A stretch of DNA of 64,000 nt from Siphonodentalium dalli (Eukaryota > Mollusca > Scaphopoda > Gadilida > Siphonodentaliidae), in contig CP136065.1 of the NCBI GenBank assembly GCA_032622095.1, forward strand, positions 115,485,195-115,549,194. Reading direction: 5' to 3'. The notes under the pieces were generated by a model. That model saw nothing but the letters and a program-made list of their open reading frames with translations. It was not told the origin of the DNA and did not search any database. The position numbers and the translations under genes are program-made. Positions 13,301-27,300 of this stretch are shown here, piece by piece (position 1 is the first letter of the stretch; every line of letters begins with the position of its first letter).

Positions 13301-16300
13301 ATCGGGCCATGAATTTTTCTTAAAGGCAAATTTAAATCACGAGAAAGAGCCATTACTTGTCTTCTAAGTCCTAGTAGTGTAACAAAGTTTGTCGATACAC
13401 CAAAATTCGATCTCAGTTATTCAACTGAATGAAATTGGTCATCAGCTATGCAAAGATCGTTAATAAAAATGACCCCTTTCTCTCTCCACTCATTCACATT
13501 TATCGTGTCTTCGTTGATTGTCATAATGCCTATGGGCTCTTGTTTATTAGTAATTTCGAGAAACTTCCGCCAGGCGGTTAGAACGTCGTCCCAGAAATGG
13601 TTCTTAGTTGATCTATCATAATTATAAATGTACTTGGAGCTGTACGCCGCGAATAATGGGTCCTCAGATATCGATGTTGGAGCAAGTGGAAGCCATGGGG
13701 CAAATTTGGGGATACACCTTCTCATCCAAGTTATTTTTATTGCATCTACAAAGGAGTAGATATTTAACATTCGCAGGCCCCCATTTTCATAATTTTGAAA
13801 GAGTTGTGTTCGTTTTATTCTGTCTCGTTTCCCATCTCAGACAAATTTGAATAGTAGTGTATTTAGGTCGCCTAACACTTTTTAGCTCACCTGAGACGAA
13901 GTCTCCGGTGGAGCTTTAGTCATCACTCGTCGTGCGTGCGTCCATCAAGAATCATCTTCTCCTCCAGAACAGTAAGACGGAACAGGTTCATATTTGGTGT
14001 GGATGTTCCCTAGGTGAATCACATTCAGATTTGTTCAAATGAGGTCATCAGGTCAATTAGTTCAGAAAGTAGGGCCACAACTCTATTCCTTCATAGTAAT
14101 TCTTTGAACGATTTCTTTTCCAGAACTATAAGGCCGAATGGGTTCATATTTGGTGTGGATGATCCTTAGGTGACTCACATTCAGATTTGTTCAAATGAGG
14201 TCACCAGGTTGATTAGTTGAGAAACCAGGGCCATAACTAGAGAGTTCAGTCATAGTAATGTTGTTTATTGAATTATATTTCATGGAAAAGAGTGTACATT
14301 TCTGATCATTTCGGTACCAAAAGTTTGACAAAAGGAGAAGTATTACTTGGTGTGTGATCAATAAAGTGTCAAAAAATTGCCGCATTTTTGTGAAAATCAT
14401 GCCATTGGGCAATGTACATTTGTATGGGTTTCAAGGTGGTTTGACCTGGATAATGGCACCACTTTTTGGAGGCTATTTCCCTTTAAAATTCAGTTTATTA
14501 ATCATAATTTGGACATTTTTTAAGGTAGAGCAACGAAACTTAACATAGTTGATGTTCATTGTATATGCTTGATATTAAGTACGAAAACTTGAATATCTAT
14601 TAATAATAATAATAATAATTGTTCTTGTATAGCGCCTATCCCCGTGATGATGGGCCCTAGGCGCTTCACATGATTTGGTTCAAATATATAGAGAGAAAAT
14701 GCAGTGATATATACAGAATGTACAGAATGTCATCGTTGAAGGTTCAAAATGTCTCGATACCTCCGCTCGAACAAATATGTTTTCAGTGTTGATTTGAATT
14801 CTCCGAATGATGGCGATTCTCTGATGGGTTGTGGTAAGGAATTCCAGGTGAACGGACATGAAACACAAAATGCGCGATCTCCAACAGTTCTCAGGTTGGC
14901 GCCTTTTGGTGTTAGTAGGCCTGCATCCTTCGATCGAACATTTCTTGTTGGCACATAAGGAGAAATGAGCTCTTTCATGTAAGTAGGGGCGGTTTCTGAA
15001 TTTTGTAAACGTTTATATCCGAATGTTGCAGTTTTGAAAGAAATTCTATCCTGAATAGGCAGCCAATGTAGTTGTGATCTCATGGTGGTTGGACTATTGC
15101 CTTTCTTCAACCTAAACACGATTCTTGCAGCACAGTCTTGCAGACGCTGTATTCGCCGAAGCTGGTAGTCTGGAGCTCGGAACAACAGTGCATTGCAATA
15201 GTCCATTCTTGTCAGAACAAAAGATACTGTCAGTCTTTTCGCTGCTTCGGTGGTGAGGTATTGTCTAATTCGTCCTAGTCGGCGGAGTTCAATAAATATG
15301 GACTGACAGAGAGAGTCTATTTGTTTCGTCATGGAGAGAGTCTGGTAAAGATGGACGCCCAGATTTTTCACATTATTCGAGAAGACGATGGAACTATCAC
15401 CCAGTTCTAGCTTTGTGGTACGCACGTTGTTTACTATTGATGGTTTTGCTATCCAGATGATTTCAGTCTTGTCGTCATTTAGCTTGAGGCGGTTCGAAGT
15501 CATCCAGTCTTTGACTATTAGAATACAATTTATGATTCTGCTAACCAGACTGCTTTCATCGTTCTGATCACCAGAGAGGTATAATTGAGTGTCATCTGCA
15601 TACACGTGAACATTAATTCCTTGGGAGCGAATAAGAGAACCGATGGGCCTAGTATAAAGTAGATATAGAATAGGTCCAAGAACAGATCCCTGTGGAACAC
15701 CATAATCAATTGGGTAGGGTTCAGAACTTTCACTACCGATGAGAATTGTCTGTTGACGATTTGTGAGATATGACTCGAACCACTTCAAAACATTGCCAGA
15801 GATGCCGTAAGAAATTTCGAGTTGTTTCAGGAGAATCCTGTGGTCCAAAGTGTCGAAAGCTGCACTCAGATCTAATAAACAAAGAATAGACACTAGACCC
15901 TTATCGCTGGCTGTCAGTAGATCTGATGTAATTTGAATCAGAGCTGTCTCGGTGCTGTGTCCAACGCGATAAGCGGACTGACACGGCTCCCACATGTTAT
16001 TGTTGTCAATGTGCTTTTTCAGTTGGAATAGAACAGCCTTCTCCAAAATCTTTGACATGAATTGCAGGTTTGAAACTGGGCGGAAGTTCTTGAGTACGTT
16101 TGGATCCAAAGACTTCTTTTTTATCAGTGGAATGACTAACGCTTCTTTAAAACTTGGTGGCACTTGTCCTTCCTTAAGAGATGAATTTATCAGTTTTGTC
16201 AGTGGTTCGATCATGACATCAATGTGTTTGATAATAAGACTAGTTGGGAGTGGATCTAACTGGCATGACTTGGGTGGTGATGAAAGAATTATTCTTCTCA

Positions 16301-19300
16301 GTTGATCGCTGGTGACAGGTTGAAATTCACAGAAAGTTTCTCCCATGAAGGTGTCGTAATCTGATTCAAGGTTGGATGAATCTAATTCAGAGTGTATATC
16401 TTTGATTTTCTTGGAGAAGAACTCACCGAATGCATCTGGTAGGTTGTGCTGCTTTATATTTGTCGGAATGAGTTATGCATACTAATTAGGTTAATTAGCA
16501 TATAATGATGCTCATTATTATGCAAATTAGTAATTTCTTTGGTTTTACCACAGATGGAGCAAAGTTAATCTCACAATATAGGCATGATTATTTTGTTTAA
16601 ATTGGGGAAATAATTTTCACCCAAATGATGAGACATTTCTACCATAATATTTTAGTTAACTGTTATTGAATATTAATTAGCAAATTATTGAATTAATTAG
16701 TAGCTAATTAGCATAATATTTAGTCTGTCGATTATTCTGAAGTTTTGAAGGAAATAACCCTGTAACCCCTGTCATGTGAGGTATCAATTTAAAGGTATAT
16801 GAAGATAGAATTCAGAAAGGGGCATGTAAACTATCAGATAATAATGTCACGAATGTTATCAATGCTACAAATGCCTCCAGAGCCATGTATCCATGAAACT
16901 TCACATGTCAGTAAACATTTAGTTAAATAATAAAATAACAGTTCCCATTGTAGGTGCACAACCCTAACCCTAATCTGAAACCTATTGACCGAAAAATGTA
17001 GGAATAAAAGTTCTAAGTCGAACAATGGGAATAACTCCACACAAAAAAGTCGGGACAGACATCATAATCGCAGGTGCACAGGTTCCCATGGTACTAATTA
17101 TCAGTGCCAAGCAGGGGGGGGGGTGGGGGAACTGCAGACACAGGGTGGAAAAAACTGTTTTCTTCGGTTTGGGTACACCCCCCCCCCCCCCCCCCAAAAA
17201 AAAACCCAGCAAAAACTGTTTTTTTTCCACTGACCATTTGCCCCCCCCCCCCCCCAAGAAAAATCAAATCTACCCCAGCCGGACAACAACTCGGTTTGAC
17301 CGGAAACCGAAAAAAACACCGGAGCATACAATTGACGAGAAGGTGCTTGGTAACTTAGTTTAGATTATTATGACTAAAATGGTCATTGTCTACCAGTAGA
17401 ACGCAGAATTGTACCTCGTGATGTCATGACATGTACAAACATGTATATTGGTGACCTCAACGCTTTGTATGCACTTTAAAAAATGACAACTAGTCATTAC
17501 CTCGACTTTGAAAAAGATCCAAATGAGATGAGTGAGATACCAGCATATAACTGTTTTCTGATACCATTGGAGGAGAAATTGTTTAATACATGGGATAGTT
17601 CTGCAGTAAAAATTTGCCAGATAAGCGATCGCAGGGTAGAATTCTGCATTCGACTGGTAGACACTGACATAGTCGGCATTATTAAGAGGGTTAATGGGGT
17701 CAATATCACATGTAAACCAAGACAGTGGTTATCCAAAATTGTTTTAGGTGGATTGTACTACTCATGTATATATGATTTGGATATTAAGGTTAATCCATAT
17801 TCTATAAAATGAGAGAAAATTGAAGTTGTGAGTCTGAAAATACATATTTGGAAAAAAATTACATGCAAATTTTTTCCGACAACCCCCCCCCCCCCTAAAT
17901 GAATAAGGAAAAAATTTACGTGCTCACAATATTACACAAACCCTCCGACTTCCCTGCGTACTTTTTATTACAAGAGAATTCACCAAATGAATTGACGACT
18001 GATCTGGTGATAGATCAATATGAATGTCAGTTTTTCCATGCCTCTTCCTTCAGTTCAATGATGCACATGCACCGTCAATCAAAATAGTAAATGAGCGAAG
18101 ATACCGCCCCCTTCTCGTCTAGAAGAACCACTCACGGCGATTGGTTAAAACCAATATTATAGAATTAGGGCTTCAAACCCGCCCAAAATACATGGTGTCC
18201 TTGTTTGGCCGAATTCCAAAAGTTATGTACTACGTGTGTGTGGACTTCGCTAAAATTTGTCTTGACGGTAAACCATATTCCATTTGTCAAGCGACGCAAG
18301 TGTCATCGGGAACAACATATGTATTTGCTCAACATAGTTGAATATACCGAGTTAGAAAAGGATACTATATAGTATAGAACACTTTTAGTTTTGGCATAGA
18401 CTAGATAATGGTTTTATTAATTATCGGTATATACCAGAATTTGTCAAGTCACCGGAAATAAATTGTCCGAATAGCGGAATTTAACCGGTGAATTTACTTT
18501 TCATTCCGAATATCGATCGAGCATGAGGTTGTCACTGGTTGAAATGTTGTGTATGTTATTATTGACGTCAACTTGTCAAAATTAATGACAATGATGTGAT
18601 TCTAGCGAACAGTGAGAAACTGTTTAAGTTACTAGTATCTGATGTTTAAAAAAACCGCGATTATATCGTTAACCGCGGTTTTAATTTCCAAAAATCGCGG
18701 TTTTTATTTTCGTTAATATCGTCCAGCCCTAATACCAAATATTTCCAACATTCGACAATTTTGCCAACATTGGGACCGCACCCAGGAAATATCCAGGGCT
18801 GTTTTGATCATAAGTACCCAAACTCGAGAAGCCCAAATTTCCACAATTTCACAGTGGACAGTATTGATTGAATCAAAATTATACTTTTAAATGCAATTCA
18901 AGAATATAGTATGTAAATATCATATCTGAATAGAGCCTATATCTGCATGTCCATATTCAATTGAAATAAAAAATGATAAAAAATGTTATGTCATATTTGT
19001 AATATAATTATCCTCTGCGAGAACAAGGTGTCCTGGGAATTATCTCTGGATTCCCACCACCCCCTCTATACCCACATCCCTGTATATGTACATGTCACCT
19101 TCTTGTGTTACACCAACCAATTACATCGTGTTTGTGGAAATGCCACGAAAATGGGAGAATGGGCGCATAGAAACGGCTGGCCGATGGACTTACCGTTTAC
19201 GGAAATAAATAAGATGAATACCGTTAGATAGGAAATCCATTCAATATTCATATTCCGGGTGCCGAAGTTTTATTTTCAAGATAGTTTGTAGTGTTTTTGA

Positions 19301-22300
19301 ACTTGTTTTCGAACTTTTATTGATCATTCGAACTGTGGGATGGGACTCTAGAAACGGCACTCGTAAAATTAATCCTTGGGACTTCCCCAAAATATGTTTC
19401 TATATTTGGGAAGGTCAATCGGAGCGGAAATCCATCGGAATTCATGCCAAATTCAACACGCATGCGATGTTTTTACGAAAAAACGGTCCACAAAACCGCT
19501 AAATTAGCATGTTTTCTCTTGAGCGGAGTAATGGACGTCATTAAAATAATGGATACGTGTGTCTAATATTGGAGAGAAATAGTTCAATACACCGTTTTTA
19601 TTCTGAAGATTCAGAATATTTCTTCAGTTTTTATGAAAAATGATATTTTTTCCAAGAAAATTTAATTTTAAAAGCAACATTTTTGTCATTTTTCCGGTAT
19701 TCGCCGGTTGTATGACGTTACGTTGTCTGAACTCTCTACCATAACTCTATTCCTTCATAGTAATTCTTAGAATGACTTCTTCTCAAGAAACATTGGGCTG
19801 ATTTAATTTATATTTGGTACGGAGGGATTGTGGGTGACTGGGGTTCAGATTTGTTCAAATAAGGGCAGAGCCAGGGACATAACTCTAAAAAACAAAAAAT
19901 TACATTTTTGCATTTTGACCTTTACTTTTTTTATTTAGACACATCACATCCCCAATTTCTTACCTAGATTGTTCTTAGCACGTTCTTCATCTGTATGGAT
20001 TTTGGTATTGTTTATTTAACCCTTTCCACTCTTTGTTTTATATAGAATTCATCCAAGCCAGGAATAATCAAACATTTTTCATCTGATCGACACCAATATG
20101 AATTTTTGACACCTAAATACAGATCAAGTTCAAATATGGGTTTGATCCGATATATTTTAACAGAGTTATGGCCCTTTATAATTCATACCTGTTTGCCATG
20201 CACCTGCATGTACTATGAATTTTTAAGAGAAAATGACACCACTGAAGGCTGGCTGTATTATTGAATGAGATAATTTATCACTATGGACACCTGATACTAC
20301 TGGCTAAAGACTGCTTGCTTGCAGACCTGTTTACCATCTGTCAAACTGTGATTGATGACTCTTTATTCCAGTTGTTCTCTGTGCAATATTAAGTTAATCC
20401 ACCTGTTGAAACAGGTTTATGACATTAGTTAAACACACCTATTCTACAAGAATAAACAGGAATTGTTCATTTGTTGGGATATTTTACAGACATGGCTATT
20501 TAGAGGCATTGTTTACAGAGACACTGTTGTCTTATCTTAGAAATTAATCCACATATTCCTTAGTTCCATCATATGATGTCATTGAAAATGATTAACCCTC
20601 TCCACACATCATATAGTCTTCAGATGTTTTTTATTTGATCATTCTCCTATTCAATGTCCATGTTGATGGTGATCCACTTTTCACTTGCATAGATTTGGGA
20701 TTAAAATTAACCCATTCCATAGACACATATCCGATAGCCATATATTAAATTATCACTTTCACTTTGAGCCAGGTTTTGTCAATGTTTCAATAAATGACCA
20801 ATTGAATGTTCATCGTTAGGGGAAATGTCTTATTTTGAAATTCCCTCAATTGCATTTGGGCTACAGGATAATATTAACAGTGCTGGGATTCTTGAGACTG
20901 ACTTATTGTATGGGTTTCTAAATCCAATGACATGCTTTTTAGCTCACCTGAGACGAAGTCTCCGGTGAAGCTATAGTCATCACTCCTCGTCCGCCGTCAA
21001 TCCGTCCATCCGTCAACAATTCTTTGAACATCTTCTCTGGTACCGTATTTTGTGTGGATGTTCCCTATGTGAATCTCATTCAGATTTGTTCAAATGAGGT
21101 CACTGGGTCAAATAGTTGCGAAGCCAGGACCATAACTCTTTCCCTTCATAGTAATTATTTTAAACATCTCAAATACCATCAGGCCAAATGGGTTCATATT
21201 TGGTATGAAGGATCCTTGGGTGACTGGGGTTCAGATTTGTTCAAATGAGGCCACTGGGTCAAATGTGGGTGGGACCAGGGACATAACTCCATATTTAACT
21301 CCATGGTCTCTGTTGTTGAGCTGGAGGAGGGGGGGGGGGGGTGATCAGTAGTGTACAGTTGGTAATTTCAAGGTAGATATTCACTGATCTACATACATGA
21401 AGCCTCTATAGCCACATATTCTGTTTAGATCTACTTCTTTTAAAGTGATTATGAAAAGTTCTGTTGTGGTCTCCAGAGTCCCAATCTTATCAGTCTTTGC
21501 AGTCTGGTGAGCGACCCCACAGTCTTTGACTGTCTTGTTTGTTGGGATTTGGCAGAGCTGAAATTAAGTGTACCAGTTTCGGGATAAGATGGGATTTAAT
21601 TACCACAATTCTTCCAAGGGGCGTCAATGACCTGTGTTTCCATTTATTGATAGATTGTCTGATTTCTTCAATCTTATTTGTGTAGTTTAGATCTATGATA
21701 TCCGGCAGGTGAGAACTGAAGTTTATGCCTAGTGCAGTGACAGTTTTTGAGACTTTAATTTGGCATTCTGGGACAGGTGTGGAAATACAATTCATTTTTG
21801 TTCCCAACCATACTATTTGACATTTGTCTATATTGACTTTTAACCCTGAAATTTATGCGAAATTGTCAAGTTCAGCAACACTTCCATTTCTAATTGCATG
21901 GGATTGAGTTATAGTATTGCTCTTTTTATATATTCTTAGTCTTACATTACAAAATTAATTGATCACCTATACTTTATTTTAACAACGTTCAATATCCCAT
22001 TTTTTAAATAACATTAAACCATGTTGAGTAGAACTGCATTTGTTTAAGAATTATACAGTAATTTTTTTTGTATCATTTCAGACTGAAACAGCTGCTGAGG
22101 AAGAGGAGTTGGAAGAGGAAGGAGATGAAACTGTCGTGAGTTTGATATAAAATAATATATAATAACTGGGATATGGAAACTTTCAAATATACAATGATTA
22201 AGTCAATAATAATGTGACTAGCCAAGTGCTCTAATCATCTATAGATTTTTATACTCCACTCTCGAAGAGAATGGGGGTATACTGAATTGACCTCATCCGT

Positions 22301-24003
22301 CCTTCTGTCCGTCCATCTGAACATCTGTCCCTCCGTTTTTCCATCCGTCCGTCTGGGCAGATATCTCAAACACAAGTTGTCGGATCAGAATGAAATTTTG
22401 TAAGGATGTTCACTACTAATAGGGCATTCAATGGAGTGTTCAATCGTTTTTTCCAGATTTTCCGTTTTAGAGTTATTCGTCTTTGTTTATTTGGAAATGT
22501 TGATTTTGTTTGTTTGTCCGAGCAGATATCTCCACCACAGGTTGACGAATCTCAATGAAATTTGGTACTCTTGGGTGCCAAATAAACGTGCTGGCATGCT
22601 TATTAATTTTGGAAGAATATGCTGGCCATCACTATTATTTGGTCATGATATATATAGTGAAAATGCCAGCACTATTAATAATTTTAGGGGTAAATGTAAG
22701 CCAGCATGTTTATTCAGCCATCACGTTTATTTGGCACCTGAGAGTATGGATGTTCACTACTATGAGGGTATTCAATGGAGTGTTCCATCGTTTTTTTTCA
22801 GATTTTTCATTCTAGAGTTATTCATCTTTGTAGATTTGAAATTGTTGGTTTTTGTCCGTATCTCCACCACCAGTTGACGGATATCAATAAAATTTAGTAT
22901 GGATGTTCACTAATATGATGGCAATCAATAGAGGTTTAATTGTTTTGTTCATGTTTATCATTCTACAGTTATTTATCATTGTTTTTTATGTGAATATGTT
23001 GGGGTTTTTTTCCTGTCCAAGCAGATATCTCACCAATACTTTGTCGGTTCAAATTTGCCACTGTGGGTGTATGCCCGCACCACCGGTGCAATATCTTGTA
23101 TCAAATAGTATTCATTATTTGCTTATTATTAACCTGATACAAAGTTCTTTGGTTTGGTATCTGTAACAGTTAGTGCTGAAATGAATTTCGTTTGTAAATG
23201 CTTGTATTTGAATATAAAAATCATATTCGAATATTTGTTCACGTTATAATCGGAGCATACACGACACTTTACGGTCATAGCATGTCATGCGAAGTGCAAT
23301 TAAAGTGACTGGAATGTAACATGTTGTGCAAATGATTTTCTCATGATGTCTAACTTCTGCTGCATACAGTCACATTCCCCTCGCAAAAGATACCATTGTT
23401 TTCAATGTATATCGAGTCATTCAGGGGTTAATGGTTTTCTTTGAAGTTGTATAACAACATGTAAAATGACGCACTGCAAGTGACACATGCTATTATAATT
23501 TTCTGCATCACAACTCATCAGTCATTCAGTTCGGTGAATAGTTTCATATAGGTGGATCTTTACATGCCGTTATTTCATGTTTCCAGCATTTGAGATCATC
23601 CAATAAGCCAATGTTGAATTAGGGAGGCCAACTTCTGTGAAGCATTGATCCTATACCAAAGTACACTGCTTGCTGTTAACCCTTTACCCAACAAACCGGC
23701 CAAAACCGGCCAAATAAAGCTTCAACAGCCTAAAATATCTTCGGTCTCTCTCAATAGAACCATACAAATATGGATATCATTGGAACCGGCTCCTTGACCA
23801 CATTGTGATAGTTACAGTTATGCCCTGTGCCAATGCATTCTTTTATATATGCGAGTCGACCATAGGTCGCCTCGCATATATAAGAGAATGCATTGGCCTA
23901 AAAAAAATCTTTTTTTAACACTTTTTACCATTTTTATGTTTACCCATACCATAGTATGGTAAACATAGTGTCGTTGCCCGGATTGACCACTCGTCGTTCG
24001 TCC

Positions 24004-24034
<31 letters not shown>

Positions 24035-24293
24035 CGTAGACACTTTACGAGTAATGCGATAACTCAAACATTTTCTATCCGATCGAAACCAAATTTTGTA
24101 TATGGGTTTCTCAGCCCATAATACAGATCGAGTTCGAATTTGGGTTTGATCCGAGTTTTTGTTACAGAGTTATGGCCCTTTTTCAACTTAGAATTCACGC
24201 ATTCTGCCATAACTCAAACATTTTTATGTTTACCCATACCATAGTATGGTAAACATAGTGTCGTTGCCCGGATTGACCACTCGTCGTTCGTCC

Positions 24294-24335
<42 letters not shown>

Positions 24336-27300
24336 CTGTCTGTCTGTCCGTAGACACTTTACGAGTAATGCGATAACTCAAATATTTTCTATCCGATCGA
24401 AACCAAATTTTGTATATGGGTTTCTCAGCCAAAAATACAGATCGAGTTCGAATTTGGGTTTGATCCGAGTTTTTGTTACAGAGTTATGGCCCTTTTTCAA
24501 CTTATAATTCACGCATTCTGCCATAACTCAATCATTTTTTATCTGATTGGAACCAAATTTGGTATGTGAGTTTCCCAGCCCAAAATACAGATCGAGTCCG
24601 AATATGTGTTTGATCCGATTAATTTGAAAGGAGATATGACCCTTTTTCGAATTTTTTTTTTTTTTTTTTTAAATTATTTTTTTTTTAGATTTAGCTTCTT
24701 GCTAAATTTAGCATATACAAATATTAAATTTTGTTTGAACTTTAAATAACAATAAAAAAAAATATTAAATAATAAAAAAAAATTGACATTTTCATTTATT
24801 TTAGTTTTATACGATTAATTAGGTGTGATATCCTGTTTTGAATATATGAAGATTTTATTGCAATAGTTTCATGTAATATAATGATATCAATAAATTACCA
24901 TGTGATCATCCAACATCCAGAGTATATGAGAGGATTTTTATAGATGTTGTCATTCCAAGTGAAATCTGTTATGACATGAGTGATGACATATGATACAGAG
25001 CTCTGGTGGGTCAAGCAAGATAAACAACACTGGTGGCTGGCTGTTTGTTTATTCTAACTGTCAAATTGATTAATGGCAGCACAAGACTGGTGTTTTTCCT
25101 ATTCTTGAAATTTCATTACAGGGTGATATAAGGGCCCCCCTCACCTATATAAGTGTCTTCTAAATTCCATTAATTTGCTTCAAAAATAATTAACCCTTTC
25201 CAAGGTTTCCATAGACAACATGCTATAATGTACATGGACTCTTCCTCATATCTCTTAATATCTATTGGGTATCTTTGCACACTATTCACTTCTATCAATT
25301 TTGGTATTGACTGATTAATTGATTTTTGAAAAATATATTAACCCTTCAGACACGTGCTTTCAATTTGAAATTAAAACAACAGCTGATAGCCAATATGATT
25401 TATCTATGCAATGGGAAACAGGCAGATAAATATACATGACTATTGTAAGTGATGACTTGTTTTGAAAATCAATATGGTAGATGTTAGTATTTCCAGGAAC
25501 TTTATTTTCCCATTTGTTCACATTTTCATGGTTGATTGAATTTTAGGGGCCACAGAGCACTTAGAAGATTAACATTGAAGGTTGTGGCTTTTAGTGCCCA
25601 AGCTACTTGTAAAACATTGTAATGTGTGAAACCATTCAAATGAGGGCTAACTTACTTTCTTTTATATGAACGATTTAGTGGTCATAGGGGCCAACATCCC
25701 CATCATATTATGTCTGTATAACATTATATAGATAATACTTTTGAATTGTATAAACTACATATATTTTTGAAAACCACACACCCCTGTTATGAAACACTTA
25801 ATCTTATTTAATACACAGGTCAGATCTGATCTTATATCTGTCCATATTTGATAAACAAATAACTGGGGAGAATGGGGGAAGGGGTGGGGGGGTAATTAAA
25901 GTACCATTTAAATACGAGATGGAATCCCCTACATATATGTCGTTCTAAGCAATTATAATTTCTCTTTAGAAGTGAATAATAAATTTTGAATATCTGGCAT
26001 GTCAAAAGTGGCAAAGATAGGGATTTATCACTTTTGCTTCTAATGAGTTAACTTAAACTCCTAAACATGTCTTCCGAAATCACTAAACCATTGGATCTCA
26101 CAGTGAGAGGTCCTTGTGTGAATAGGGACAGAGTTATGAGATTTAAAACTACTCCTCCCCAACCCAAATACTTTAACCCTTTCTTAAGACAAATTATTTG
26201 AGCTTTTGATTTCAAGTTGGGTACTGATATATGGATTAATTCCTGTGATCATATCTTTGACAAATTATCAGTTATGGCTAGTCGCTATCGCCAAGGTATG
26301 GGTTAAACATCTGCCGATCGTGATCGGCCTCTCGTTTCTTACATTCTTTAACAATTTTATAATTTTTAATGTGTTAAGCCAATGCATTCTCTTATATAAG
26401 AGAATGCATTGGCACAGGGCCCTTCTGTTGGGTAAAGGGTTAAGATCAAAGGTGCCATCAAAATGATTTGTATAGCATCATTGACCCATTTCCGTTAAAA
26501 TCATCCAGGTATTTCTCTCCCTGTGTTGGTAAATTTGTGTCAGTGCTCAAATTGCCCAGTAATTTATGTAGTTGTGTACATCACGTGATTTCAAAGAAAC
26601 AAGGCGTGATGGTTAACCTATTAAGGGTGACATTGTGTAATGACATGTGTGCATTGTTGTTTGTAAAGGTCAAGGTCACATGGTGCTTTTAACATAACAT
26701 CGCGATGCTTTATTTGATTCTATTGAAATGTGTCTCACCTCTAGTTTCATTTACTCATATGCCTCGGTTTCCGCTAGAGGATCTTTTTCCCCTGGCCCAT
26801 TTTTCTGCTCTGACACAGATTAATGCCTTTGTCACCTAAATAAATTAAAAGGTGAATAATAACCAAAAGTAATCATCTTTTATTGATCATGTTGACCACA
26901 AGTTGACCATTTTATGGAAAAAAGTACTTTTCAAGGAGATACATCGATAGTTATTGTCTTATTACTGAAAGGTATTGATGTGTACATACATCGCTAAAAA
27001 CCATGTGTATGATTCTGCCTCATTATGTCTCAATTACATTTGTCAAAGCATGTTGCTATGATGCTATCCTGATATGAATTTATCATGAAAACCTTATAGT
27101 TGTCAAAAATAAAAACAGTTATTTGTTATTCCTTGAATTAATCTACTTATATTACTGTATATTTTCTGATTTAGGGCTTAAGTCATGGGCTGTTTTTCAC
27201 CAATATTAGATATTTGCAGTTGGTTGCATGGACAGAGATCTTTCCCCAGAGCTATAAGGGCCCTATTCCCCCAGGTGGAAACCCTGCATATGTGGAGTAT

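Larger units (their letters stand above)
23680..26439. mobile_element. piggyBac-like TTAA element split by Helentron-like insertions
   Basis: TTAA at 23676-23679 and 26440-26443. Terminal repeats of 14 bp are perfect (CCCTTTACCCAACA; inverted 26426-26439). Inside, near both ends, is the phrase gccctgtgccaatgcattct. The middle, about 23934-26335, is occupied by Helentron-like copies, so the original element was only about 360 bp. It has no coding capacity. Confidence 0.8.

Noticed and set aside
17025-17363. Proline/glycine-rich frames of 77-112 codons on both strands
   Set aside because: They arise from C and G homopolymer runs.
17483-17812. 109-codon + frame as a gene
   Set aside because: No domain, no splice context and no start context that I can support; kept as unassigned.
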